Shown here piece by piece: positions 55,641-64,000 of a stretch of 64,000 bases of DNA; position 1 is the stretch's first letter; each line of letters starts with the position of its first letter. The notes under the pieces were generated by a model that was given only the letters and a program-made list of their open reading frames with translations, had not been told where the DNA came from and did not search any database. The DNA is from Anodontia alba (taxonomy: Eukaryota; Mollusca; Bivalvia; Lucinida; Lucinidae). Location of the stretch: positions 25,669,543 through 25,733,542 of the forward strand of contig OZ024828.1 of NCBI GenBank assembly GCA_964016985.1, given 5' to 3'. The position numbers and the translations under genes were made by a program.

Positions 55641-55846
55641 CATTACGAAAACACGCCTATTCAAATATATAGAAAATTTCACCTCCAAAAACTGAAAATT
55701 TTCAGAAAAACACTGATATTTTTTTTTCACATTTCTGCTCAAAACATAGATTGCGGCACTCGTTAGAACCGCCTCGGCCGCCCAGTTTTACTGTATAAAA
55801 ACGGGGTTTAAGGGGGTCAAAATTATAAAGGCATGCTTTCCTGATG
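55641..55846 (-). mobile_element. A14: family A MITE with half of the core lost
   Basis: CATTACGAAAACACGCC start and CATGCTTTCCTGATG end. The left core arm runs to GAACCGCCTCGG and then jumps to CCCAGTTTTACTG, removing the right arm and adjacent sequence from the exact centre. Confidence 0.8.
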
Positions 55847-56051
55847 CTTTATCGATGCAGCTCTCAGGGGTTCAACTTGTGATCTGCTTTAGCTCTGACT
55901 GCCACAATGCCTTGGGTTTTTGCAACAAGCCCTAAATATCACCAGCGGGCAAATGACGTTTATAGAATAACATTTATTACAACACCTGCTTGCACAGAAG
56001 GTGTCCTCCATTTTACATGAAATATATAATATAAACACTTAGCAAGATATA

Positions 56052-56264
56052 CATGTACAACGTCGCAGTAACCTTAAAGCAACGTCGTGACTTTTATACA
56101 ATGTCGCATTAACTTCCATGCAACGCATTAACGTCAATGCAACATTATAAGTTTATACAACGTCGCTTTAACGTCGATGCAACGTCGTTGGTTTATACAT
56201 CCCATTAACGCCGATGCAACACGACGTTAATGTGACGTTGTATAAACATCTTTTGACGCTGGGT
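56052..56264. mobile_element. J3: expanded J-type repeat
   Basis: Multiple ACAACGTCGC, AACGTCGATGCAACG and TTTATACAACG motifs in tandem, closing with a GCTGGG end. It is longer than J1 and J2. Confidence 0.55.
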
Positions 56265-56586
56265 TGTTTCATCAAAGTGATTCAGTTTTAGAGACACATA
56301 TTTTCTATCATGTTTTACTGATTGAGCCAGATGGGGGCTCTCTGCGAGCCGTACAATCATTTTTTTTTCACGCTTTAACCTAGAGTGAAGATTTGGTACT
56401 AGTAAAATCGATTTATCCCCGCTTCCCTACCCTCTAACGATTCCACATCACCAAAGTAGTTAAGAATAAGGCGAAAAGTGGCTATTGTTTTGATTAAACA
56501 AAGGTTCAAATCAGAATATTCCCTTTGACATTCATGCTGTTTGTATGGCATTATTGTCTGAAGAGACATTGTCTTGTTTGCTGATA

Positions 56587-56945
56587 CAGTAGAACCTCGA
56601 TAGCTCGAACACCGATGGCTCGTTTACCATGGCTAATTCGAACTCGTTTTTGTGACCCTACGAAGTTTTTCCGATAGCTCAAGAAAACAAATATTTAGGG
56701 AAATGTTCTTATTTTATCGTGAAATTGTATGTTGTGTGTACTCATTAGAATCGCCTCATCGACGTGATTCTAATGAGTACACTCAACATACAATTATTGT
56801 GTAGAAAATTGAAAAACAAAGCCCTAAATTATCGCCATATGATTCCTGACTTGGCACCAGAATTAACCCTCAGTGGCTCGAACCACCCATGTCTCGAACA
56901 ATTTTCTGTGGTCCCAAAGATGTTCGAGCCATCGAAGTTCGACTG
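56587..56945. mobile_element. C2: family C pogo-like MITE with TA duplication
   Basis: CAGTAGAACCTCGATAGCTC and GAGCCATCGAAGTTCGACTG ends, with TA at 56585-56586 and 56946-56947. Core palindrome 56728-56789 (GTGTGTACTCATTAGAATCG facing TGATTCTAATGAGTACACTC). Confidence 0.85.
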
Positions 56946-56951
56946 TATTTA

Positions 56952-57064
56952 CCCAGTCAGCATTCTACGTAAATCTATATCGGGCCGTCATCGGCCCGTC
57001 AGGGTACATGTAGCTGACGGGCCGATGACGGCCTGATGTAGATTTACGTAGAATGCTAGCTGGG
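56952..57064. mobile_element. H3: fold-back MITE beside C2
   Basis: CCCAGTCAGCATTCTACGTA and TACGTAGAATGCTAGCTGGG ends with TA on both flanks. GCCCGTCAGGGTAC faces GTAGCTGACGGGC at the centre. Confidence 0.75.
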
Positions 57065-57229
57065 TAGAAGTCGTCCCGTGTATTAGTGTGGGAATGCTTA
57101 AGGGTTATGACATTGATTAGGTACACGGTTCATATATAATGTATCCCTCACATACTGGAGAAAGGGAAGTCCAACATTTCAGCGTACAAACATCTCATCA
57201 TACTCAACCAAAATACAGTACAGTGTACC

Positions 57230-57395
57230 AAGCGGGGACATGACGTTCCTACTGACTCACATTAACGTCATTGCAACTTACATACTTATATAACTTATAT
57301 AAACTTCATGGCGTTGTATCGACTTCAGTGTGACGTTGTATCGTCATGACCTAGCATCGACGTTAATGCGACGTTGTATAAACGACCATGTATAT
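57230..57395. mobile_element. J4: J-type repeat
   Basis: GACATGACGTTCCTACTG, then GTTGTATCGACTTC, TCATGACCTAGCATCGACG and GACGTTGTATAAACG. The left end is eroded. Confidence 0.45.
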
Positions 57396-57399
57396 TTTT

Positions 57400-58105
57400 G
57401 TACTCTTGCCAGTTTCTTTGTCACATTTCAAAGAATCGCATATTTCAAGTTGGTAGCGTTTGATGTAAAGGCAACTCCTACGAGACTTGTCAGCTACAGT
57501 TTCTGTCCTAATGTATTACAATGTCTGGGGTCATTATACTATTTGTAGTAAGCTAGCTGGTTTATTGCACGTATGCAGTCTTGATGCGACTGTGATTATC
57601 ACAAACCAGTGAATGGGGTGGTTAGGTGAGGCAAAGGTGTCGTGTATCGAGCTTCATTGGGGCGTCCAGCTTATATTGGCTTACAGCTGGGCAAGGACTG
57701 CTACCCTTGCAGCAGGTGGGGGTAGAGGGGGAATATTTATCTTTCTGTTGTTGTTTTTTTCACTTTTATTCATTTTCCTCCTTGTCCCATGTCCTTCTCT
57801 CTCATCTCCTCTACTACTTCTTCTATCTGTCTTCTTCCTTTCTCTGGGAGGCGACACAAAATGACCCACAAGGTTTGACGTGCCGTTAAACCCCAACACA
57901 ATAATAAAAAAAAAAGTGAAATCCGATCCATGTCTCTTTAACGCTTCCATATCAATCGATCAATACATGTACTTAGAACGTTTATTATAAAACTTGCAGA
58001 TGCAACGTCTACCATATTTTCCTTGACAGAAGGGATACATTGTAAACATTCCTTGCGAATCATTTTGGCCGCGTCAAACAATAAAGTGCATTCAACATGC
58101 GGAAA
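57400..58105. other. Unassigned stretch
   Basis: It has a pyrimidine-rich block at 57735-57845. GACGTGCCGTTAAACCCCAAC just before an A-run at 57907 is a common 3' signature of dispersed repeats in molluscs, but the body was not recognised. Confidence 0.35.
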
Positions 58106-58109
58106 ATGC

Positions 58110-58325
58110 GCATATTAACTCTTTCGGTGCCAAATTTCAGACGATATTTGTCATCTGCTTTTTTATTTTAACAAACTATCGTTTGAAAAGACGTTTATAT
58201 GTAAAGTTGAAAGACTGAATGTCAAACAGCGTAGATCCAGATGAGACGGCTCATTGAGCCGTCTCATCTGGATCTATGCTGTTTGCAAAAGCTATTATTA
58301 TCGCCTGTGGCAGTGAAAGAGTTTA
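58110..58325. repeat. CTCTTTCGGTGCCAAATTTC repeat with palindrome, second copy
   Basis: TTAACTCTTTCGGTGCCAAA and GTGGCAGTGAAAGAGTTTAG ends. Palindrome AGATGAGACGGCTCATTGAG at 58239-58272. It parallels 15240-15490. Confidence 0.65.
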
Positions 58326-58515
58326 GAACACCCTGCGCATGTGCAAAGAATCATCCGGGCATTTCTTCTCCATTCATACATTCTGTATTAAATATCCAAT
58401 ATTTCCGTTAGCGGAAGTGAAGGCATTGATCAGACTGCGCGGATGAGCAGGCTGATCTGGGTCTTCGCTGTCCGTATATGCCTGAAGACACGATTCTGCA
58501 TGGCGGGGTCCATTT
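58320..58515. mobile_element. E14: family E variant
   Basis: AAGGCATTGATCAGACTGCG, GCAGGCTGATCTGGGTCTTC and GCTGTCCGTATATGCCTGAA, as in E11. It directly follows the preceding repeat. Confidence 0.55.
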
Positions 58516-58968
58516 TATCACAAATCCTGATTAGTGGAGAACGGTAATCATTATCAAGTGTCGTCTGCTGACATATAGTGCTAATAATTTCCAATTCTGC
58601 AATTTTAAAATTGCCAGAAGTCGTATCTCTGTTTTTTTTTTTTTGCGTATGAAAATAGATTTGTCTGAAAACAAGACCTATATCTTGGACACATCGCTGA
58701 TAACTTTATGTATGAAAAACGGGTAGAAATCGATAGTTACTTCGCTCCCGATTGCCCAGTTAGTACTTTGCTAAAATGAGACCAAAAGTGGTACCACTCA
58801 CTGATGGTTTTATTGCCCCTACATAGGCGCTATGCAACAGAGATCAAAGGCGTATTATAAAAAAGGTGATTATAATATTCCAGCAGGGGGTGGTAAAGAG
58901 GCCTCCTGAAAGGAAAAGTATTTTGGAGAGGATATTACCTATTGATCAGTACTAAATTCTCCAAGCTG

Positions 58969-59271
58969 GCCTCAGCTGGTTCAGCTGGATGCGCGTCCGA
59001 CTGGTGATAAGGAGGTTGCGGGTTAGACCCCCGCCAGGTCGGCAACATTTTTTCGTGGAGATTTGATCATGAAATATTTTCTACGGTCATTTTCTCCCTT
59101 CCGTTATTTCAAGAAGGGCAGTTGTCTGTTTCTGGTGAATGTGCACAATACTGGTTAACCGCTTAGAGGACTAAACCTGCCCAGTAAAAGTGTGGTTAGG
59201 TAAACTGACCACTCTCGACCTGACTGGGCCGTAAAACCTCATCGAAAAAAAAAAAAAAAAAAAAAAAAAAA
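58969..59271 (+). mobile_element. Full-length tRNA-derived SINE, plus orientation
   Basis: GCCTCAGCTGGTTCAGCTGG head and GCGGGTTAGACCCCC box B, the latter with one change from GGTTCGA. The central AGAAGGGCAGTTGTCTG and GGTTAACCGCTTAGAGGACT blocks and the tail GACTGGGCCGTAAAACCTCA lead into about 26 A. It preserves GTGGTTAGGTAAAC, the sequence that A18 interrupts in the copy at 61219. Confidence 0.88.
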
Positions 59272-59373
59272 TAGGTAAATAAAATAAAATAAATAAATTC
59301 TCACATCGGACCTTTACCGGTTTATAGTTTATTGCGGGTTTTGTTGTGTCCAGCCTCTTACAATGTATCAGTG

Positions 59374-59648
59374 CATCACAAAAACATGTCTATGTACTTT
59401 TGACCCACTAAAACGCCACTTTTATATAGAAAAAAAACTGCGGTTTGCTGGAGTATACATCATTTTTCTTATATCTGCTATAAAACATAGATTGTGAGTA
59501 CCCGTTAGAACCGCCGGTTCTAACGAGTACCCACAATCTCTGTTTCAAGCAACAATAACAAAAATATCACATTTTTTTTCATCTAAAACATTTCATTTTT
59601 GCATCCATAAAAAGTGTCATTATATTGAATGGGCTTGCTTTCGTAACG
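59374..59648 (+). mobile_element. A15: family A MITE with symmetric centre deletion
   Basis: CATCACAAAAACATGTC start and TTGCTTTCGTAACG end. The core (59484-59545) reads GTTAGAACCGCCGGTTCTAA, so the CTCG/CGAG centre is missing from both arms and the palindrome stays symmetric. Confidence 0.8.
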
Positions 59649-60087
59649 ATAAGACCAAACACGAGACACACATTATTTTCATGTCTTTAAATGGTAATCG
59701 GCTCATTATTTGACTTATTTGATACCAGGGTTAAGTGCCGTGTGGCAGCCACTCAAGTCTTCCCGTACTTTACAACAGTGCAGTTTATATATATATTTCT
59801 GTAAAATCGAGTTCCGCCTTAGCCGGTGCTAGGGGACGTGTGCAGCTTCTATGAGGGTCTCAATTAAACCGAGATTCGGTTTTTCCATTTTTTCATGTGT
59901 TCTTTGTTTCCAAGGACAACCTTTACATATTTCATTCTACCTTATATTAGGACAAGTATGTATGCGCCGGCAGTCTAATCAGGTCCAACACCGTTTGCAC
60001 TAAGCTAGAGCTTTTAAAGCGTAATCAAGTAGTCAAATGGATCTGTTTAAATATTAGAAAATAATGTAGGTAAATTTTTACAGAGAA
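59649..60087. other. Non-coding stretch, nothing assigned
   Basis: AT-rich. TTGTTTCCAAGGACAACCTT near 59907 recalls the TTGCCTTTGGAAACAAAGAA block of the 276-bp array in reverse, but it is short. Confidence 0.35.
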
Positions 60088-60368
60088 CATTACGACAAAC
60101 ACGCCTATTCAAATATATTGAAAACTTTACAACCAAATAAAAGGAAAATTTTCAGATAAAAAATTCTGATATTTTTCATATTTCTGCTCAAAACACAGAT
60201 TGTGTGTACCCGTTAGAACCGCCTCGCCGAGGCGGTTCTAACGAGTACCCACAATCTATGTTTTTGAGCAGAAATAAGAAAAAAAATGTATACCCTGTAA
60301 ACCCCAGTTTTACTATATAAAAGTGGGGTTTAAGGGGGTCAAAATTATACAGGCGTGTTTTCGTGATG
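60088..60368 (-). mobile_element. A16: family A MITE
   Basis: CATTACGACAAACACGCC start and GTGTTTTCGTGATG end. Core 60195-60262, one arm reading GTGTGTACCCG. Confidence 0.88.
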
Positions 60369-60398
60369 AGGGTCAGGTGTCCGATTCTTTAAAGAAGC

Positions 60399-60671
60399 CA
60401 TCACGAAAACATACCTATATAATTTTGACCCTCTTAGACCCCACTTTTATATTGTAAAACTGGGTTTACAGGGGTATACCTTATTTTTCTTATTTCTGCT
60501 CAAAAACAGATTGTGGATACACGTTCGAACCGCCTCGCCGAGGCGGTTCTTACGAGTACTCACAATCAATGTTTTGAGCAGAAAATTGAAACATATCTGA
60601 ATTTTTATCTGAAAACTTTCAGTTTTTGGTGGTGAAATTTCCAATATATTTAAATAGGTGTTTTCGTAATG
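60399..60671 (+). mobile_element. A17: family A MITE in opposite orientation to A16
   Basis: CATCACGAAAACATACC start and GTGTTTTCGTAATG end. It lies 30 bp from A16. Core 60505-60573 with GATACACGTTCGAACC on the left. Confidence 0.88.
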
Positions 60672-60879
60672 TCTGTTTCGTGCTCCGTTTATCCAATCAG
60701 TAAAGTTGCTTGTCATTATTTCTACCATATCATAGTGTTCCATCTCAGATAATAAAACATGTTTCTAAACTAAGGTCTCTATAATAAATCATGCTGTTGG
60801 TGATTTATGCGTTATGTTTCAGTATAATTTATATTTTTCAAAATAGATTTCAGATATTATTACATTCCATCTTTAACGC

Positions 60880-61078
60880 TTAGCCCTTTGGGTAGGATTT
60901 TCAGCAGACAACACATTGAAATACTTTTCCTTCTTTTTCTTCACAAGACAGGACTGGACATTTTATGCAAATTGTCTCCATTGGAGACAACTTGCTTGAA
61001 CTATCAAATCCTGTTTTCTGGGAGCAGTAAGACAAATATCACCAATTTGTCGTCTGCTGAACTAGCCCAGAGAGTGGT
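60880..61078. mobile_element. F6: palindromic MITE, best family F copy
   Basis: GCCCTTTGGGTAGGATTTTC with CAGCAGACAAC, and GTCGTCTGCTGAACTAGCCC ends. AATTGTCTCCATTGGAGACA folds exactly at the centre. Confidence 0.75.
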
Positions 61079-61151
61079 AAAAGATAAAAATATTAAACGG
61101 GTCGCTTCAAGCGTACCGTATTTAACCTATACATTCGGAGACACAAGCTTG

Positions 61152-61214
61152 AGCAGTATAGACCCAGATCAGACGCAACAGAATGCGGCGTCTGATCAGG
61201 GTTTACAATTTTGC
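61152..61214. mobile_element. Family G MITE abutting a SINE
   Basis: AGTATAGACCCAGATCAGAC and GTCTGATCAGGGTTTACAA with GCAACAGAATGCGGC at the centre. Confidence 0.55.
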
Positions 61215-61218
61215 CAAT

Positions 61219-61449
61219 CGGTCTCGAAGGCTCAGTCGGAAGCGCGTCCAACTGGTGATCAGAAGGTCGCGTATTCGATCGCCGGGTCCGGCAAAATTCT
61301 TTCATGAAGATTGATCATGAAATATGTTCTACGGTCATTCTCTCTTTACCGCTGATTAAAGAAGGGCAGTTGTCAGTGTCTGGAGAATTAATTTGCACTA
61401 GTACTGGTTAACCGCTTAGAGTACTAAGTCTGCCCAGGAAAAATGTGGT
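61219..61449 (+). mobile_element. SINE, left part (interrupted by A18)
   Basis: GTCTCGAAGGCTCAGTCGGA head and GCGTATTCGATCGCCGGG, with box B degraded. AGAAGGGCAGTTGTCAGTGT and GGTTAACCGCTTAGAGTACT follow. It ends at GGAAAAATGTGGT, where A18 begins. Confidence 0.85.
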
Positions 61450-61728
61450 CATCACGAAAACATACCTATATAATTCAGACCCCCTTAAACCCCACTTTTA
61501 TATAGTAAAACTGGGGTTTAAAGGGGTATACATTATTTTTCTTATTTCTGCTCAAAAACATAGATTGTGGGTACTCGTTAGAACCGCCTCGTCGAGGCGG
61601 TTCTAACGAGTACCCACAATCTATGTTTTGAATAGAAATATGAAAAATATCTGATTTTCTTATCCAAATAGTTTCCTTTTTTGGTTGTAAAATTTTCAAT
61701 ATATTTGAATAGGCGTGTTTCCGTAATG
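61450..61728 (+). mobile_element. A18: family A MITE nested in a SINE
   Basis: CATCACGAAAACATACC start and GTGTTTCCGTAATG end. Core 61558-61626 on GCCTCGTCGAGGC. The SINE resumes at TAGGTAAACTGA with no base lost or duplicated relative to GGTTAGG in other SINE copies. Confidence 0.92.
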
Positions 61729-61800
61729 TAGGTAAACTGAACGACTCGACATGACCTTAATAGTGTTAACTGGGCCATTTAACTCTAAACTAACCAACTA
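61729..61800 (+). mobile_element. SINE, right part
   Basis: TAGGTAAACTGAACGACTCG, ACATGACCTTAATAGTG and AACTGGGCC, a worn SINE tail. Confidence 0.8.
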
Positions 61801-61848
61801 TACTGTTTGCCGCTAATCCAGTAATTTTGGATAGCTCGATAGGCGGTA

Positions 61849-61945
61849 CCCAGGAAACACACAAAGTCGCATCAACGTCGCGACGTTGCAGCGACGTTGT
61901 AACGACGTTGGTGCGACATTGGTTCGACGTTGTGTGTTTGCTGGG
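61849..61945. mobile_element. J5: MITE with CCCAG ends and TA flanks
   Basis: CCCAGGAAACACACAAAGTC and GACGTTGTGTGTTTGCTGGG are inverted. TA lies on both sides. GTTGCAGCGACGTTG is at the centre. Confidence 0.75.
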
Positions 61946-61997
61946 TACATGTAAAATGAGCTTGTTCTAGTGTTAGGAAAAATATCGTAAGTAAACA

Positions 61998-62361
61998 CAG
62001 TAAAACCTCGATGACTCGAACACCAATGGCTCGTTTACCATGGCTAATTCGAATTTGGTTTTTGAGGCCCTAGAAAATTCTCTTGATAGCCCGAGAAAAC
62101 ATATTTATGGATATTTTAGGGAAATTTCCTTATTTTATCATGAAAATCATCGAGACGATTCTAATGAGTACACTTAACATTAATTATTATATAGAAGGTC
62201 GGAAAGACGTCCCTAAATTATATCCATATACCTCCTACATGTAACCTGGCGTTATGATTACATTTTGTAACCCTGAGTAGCTCGAACTATACATGTATAT
62301 ACCCATGACAAGAGCAAATGTACATGGTCCCAAAGATGTTCGAGTTATTGAGGTTTGAATG
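61998..62361. mobile_element. C3: family C pogo-like MITE with half core
   Basis: CAGTAAAACCTCGATGACTC start and GAGTTATTGAGGTTTGAATG end. Only the right arm of the core remains (CGAGACGATTCTAATGAGTA, 62149-62170). Confidence 0.7.
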
Positions 62362-62489
62362 TAACTATAGTAATTTTAGGACAAGTATAGTAAGAGCGAA
62401 TCTTCGGGTTATTGACAAACAACGGAGACCCACATCATCTTGCGCTTCATCGCAGCCAGTGCCTTCTTCTGTAAGAACTCATACTCGGA

Positions 62490-62645
62490 ACATTCAACAG
62501 ACGATATTTCGGAATAACTTTTGATTGTTTATTCACCCAAAATAGGATTTGACATTTCATGCAAATTGTCTCAAATTCCCTTTTCTAGGAATAATAAGAA
62601 AAAAGTATAATTTATTTGTCATCTGCTGAATTTGCCCATAGAGAG
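62490..62645. mobile_element. F7: family F element with central deletion
   Basis: TTCAACAGACGATATTTCGG and GTCATCTGCTGAATTTGCCC ends. TTTGACATTTCATGCAAATT is present without its partner arm. Confidence 0.6.
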
Positions 62646-62753
62646 GTAAAGGTTACATGTAATATAAATATAACTTCCTTAATCTTTTCGTTTTCCGACT
62701 ACAGAATCATTGGATTTTGTAAAATATAATATCAACGTACACTAAAATGCCCT

Positions 62754-63367
62754 GGGCCCATTTGTTCATGATTTAACGAAGTTGTTAGCTAATGGCCCGT
62801 TAAAATTTCCTTCTTTACATATGGCAAATACATTGATATTTTCTCGCTGAAAAAAAAAAAAATATGAGTAGCTTATGCAGTGCAAAAGCTACTCACATTT
62901 TCCTAACAAATATATCAATGTACCGTATTCGACCTAATTACCGCACCGTGCGCTTAGGATTTTCAAAAATAACTGGGAAAACTTGTAGTAAAATATGTAT
63001 CCACCTAGTAAAAGTAAAACGAGATCAGCAAATTACTTATTTAATGGTGCATACGCGATGTTTTGTGTTTTTTGTTTTTTTTTTTATTTTCTTTGTAAAA
63101 GCTTATGTTGTGGGTACTCATTTGAATTGCATCGACTTGTCGATGCAATTCAAATGGGTACCCACAACATATGCCTTATAAAGAAGTAGACAAAAAGTAC
63201 AAAAGCTGTAATCTGAAGACTACAGAATTACTTGACTGTGCGCTTATAGGAGTATGTGCGGTAATTAGGTCGAATACGGTATGTGAAAATATCTTAACTA
63301 CAACAGTTAAAAGGAGTTAGTCATTAACGAGCTCGTTAAATTAATGATGCTTTGAATAACTGAGCCC
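62754..63367. mobile_element. K3: GGGCCCA-type MITE split by another TIR element
   Basis: GGGCCCATTTGTTCATGATT and GCTTTGAATAACTGAGCCC ends. The arms ATATGAGTAGCTTATGC and GCAAAAGCTACTCACATTTT sit near 62861-62900. The element is continuous with K1 and K2 once 62933-63279 is set aside. Confidence 0.75.
62933..63279. mobile_element. TIR element nested in K3, with TA flanks and a core palindrome
   Basis: CCGTATTCGACCTAATTACC with GCAC, and GTGCGGTAATTAGGTCGAAT with ACGG, are perfect 24-bp inverted ends flanked by TA (62931-62932, 63280-63281). The centre (63105-63172) is TTGTGGGTACTCATTTGAAT with TGCATCGAC and its inverted partner, the same layout as the family A core but with different inner bases. 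Confidence 0.8.
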
Positions 63368-64000
63368 TGATTGGACTGTGAATATATACACACTGCTTTG
63401 GACTTCCCTGTGGCGTGTGTCTTGTACAATCCGCAGTATGACAAAACCGGTCTTCAGGTAAATGCAAACAAACGCTCCGACCAGAAAGGAGAAATGCGCA
63501 TTGAGTTTAGGGCATGCGTACTTAATGAGCTTTTAGAATTTGAATCTACAGAATTCAAGTAAATACACGTACTGCACATGCGTAGTCTTGTCTGAGCATG
63601 CGCAGTTCGCATCTTTTTGCACGACATGGATCATTTAAGGCAGGTTTATCGATGACGCAAACTTATTGTGGTGCATTGCTGATTCTATTTTGTCTTGTAT
63701 CACGTTTCTTCATTCACCGACATGTCAATATTTGCTTTCATTCTTTTGCCCGTATTATTTATCACTCTTGCAACCAGAAAACAGAAATTTTACGTGTATT
63801 CAGCTGTTCGATCACAGAAGGCTGATTACGTGTACAATCAATGACATCAATGCATTTTCTTTCTAAAATAGAGCAGTTACTGTATTATTCCCATGTTGCA
63901 TGTATTTGTGCCATTCAAAATGCGCTTTCCACATCTTTTTGTGTCGCTTGCATTGTAATATTTTATCTGGTTGTCAGTGAAGTTGGGGTGGGGTTTCTGG
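63368..64000. other. Unassigned terminal stretch
   Basis: A weak family E arm (GCGTAGTCTTGTCTGAGCAT, 63580-63600) was seen. The open frames at 63371 and 63598 have no recognisable motif. Confidence 0.35.

Noticed and set aside
60888..61307. 139-codon open frame, plus
   Set aside because: It is made of an F element, a G element and a SINE head. No protein motif is present.
63371..63562. Possible coding exon MDCEYIHTALDFPVACVL
   Set aside because: There are no convincing acceptor and donor pair, no motif and no homologue recognised.

Overview
This is an AT-rich animal nuclear segment. It is probably from a bivalve mollusc, judged by intron-type splice sites, tRNA-derived SINEs, a CR1/Jockey-like LINE relic, a mariner relic and very dense fold-back MITEs of the kind common in bivalve genomes. 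The species is not established. There is no rRNA, CRISPR array, bacterial operon or intact long coding gene. Almost every long open frame lies inside a repeat.

Host coding signal is thin. Two short plus-strand exons (5324-5402 and 30663-30741) have the same length, the same splice phase and similar proteins. Both read as first exons of universal-stress-protein (USP) genes. The second has a TATA-like box upstream. A third candidate first exon (8193-8273) encodes a signal-peptide-like segment that runs into a GTGAGT donor. No downstream exons were found.

Most of the window is mobile DNA. Family A has 18 copies of about 280 bp with CATYACGAAAACA ends and a near-perfect palindrome of about 60 bp at the centre. 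Families B, C and D are pogo/Tigger-like MITEs with CAGT ends and TA duplications. Family E is defined by GCGCAGTCTGATC, F by GTCGTCTGCTGAAT and G by AAACAGTGTAGA. Families H and J have CCCAGC ends. Family K starts GGGCCCAGTTGTT. Two larger elements, L1 and L2, share TGTTGAACCGTA ends and hold arrays of CACATGTG-type palindromes. A 1.3-kb element (M) has GCCGTCACACC ends.

Region by region: 0.5-1.6 kb is L1, with a stretch that resembles 7SL RNA. 2-18 kb holds mixed MITEs with the first USP exon and the signal-peptide exon. 19.1-20.2 kb is a tandem array with a period of about 276 bp. 20.4-24.7 kb holds duplicated segments. 25-27.1 kb is a LINE reverse-transcriptase relic with a nested fold-back repeat. 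28.1-30.05 kb is a tandem array with a period of about 165 bp, interrupted by a complete SINE. 30.6-35.5 kb holds the second USP exon and more MITEs. 35.6-37.6 kb is L2. 39.5-40.8 kb is M. 42.2-43.7 kb holds a tRNA-like head and the mariner relic. 44.8-64 kb is dense in family A copies, with several layers of nesting.

The most notable observation is that one palindromic core sits at the centre of elements whose termini and target-site behaviour differ. Nested insertions also show that family A enters DNA without an evident target duplication.
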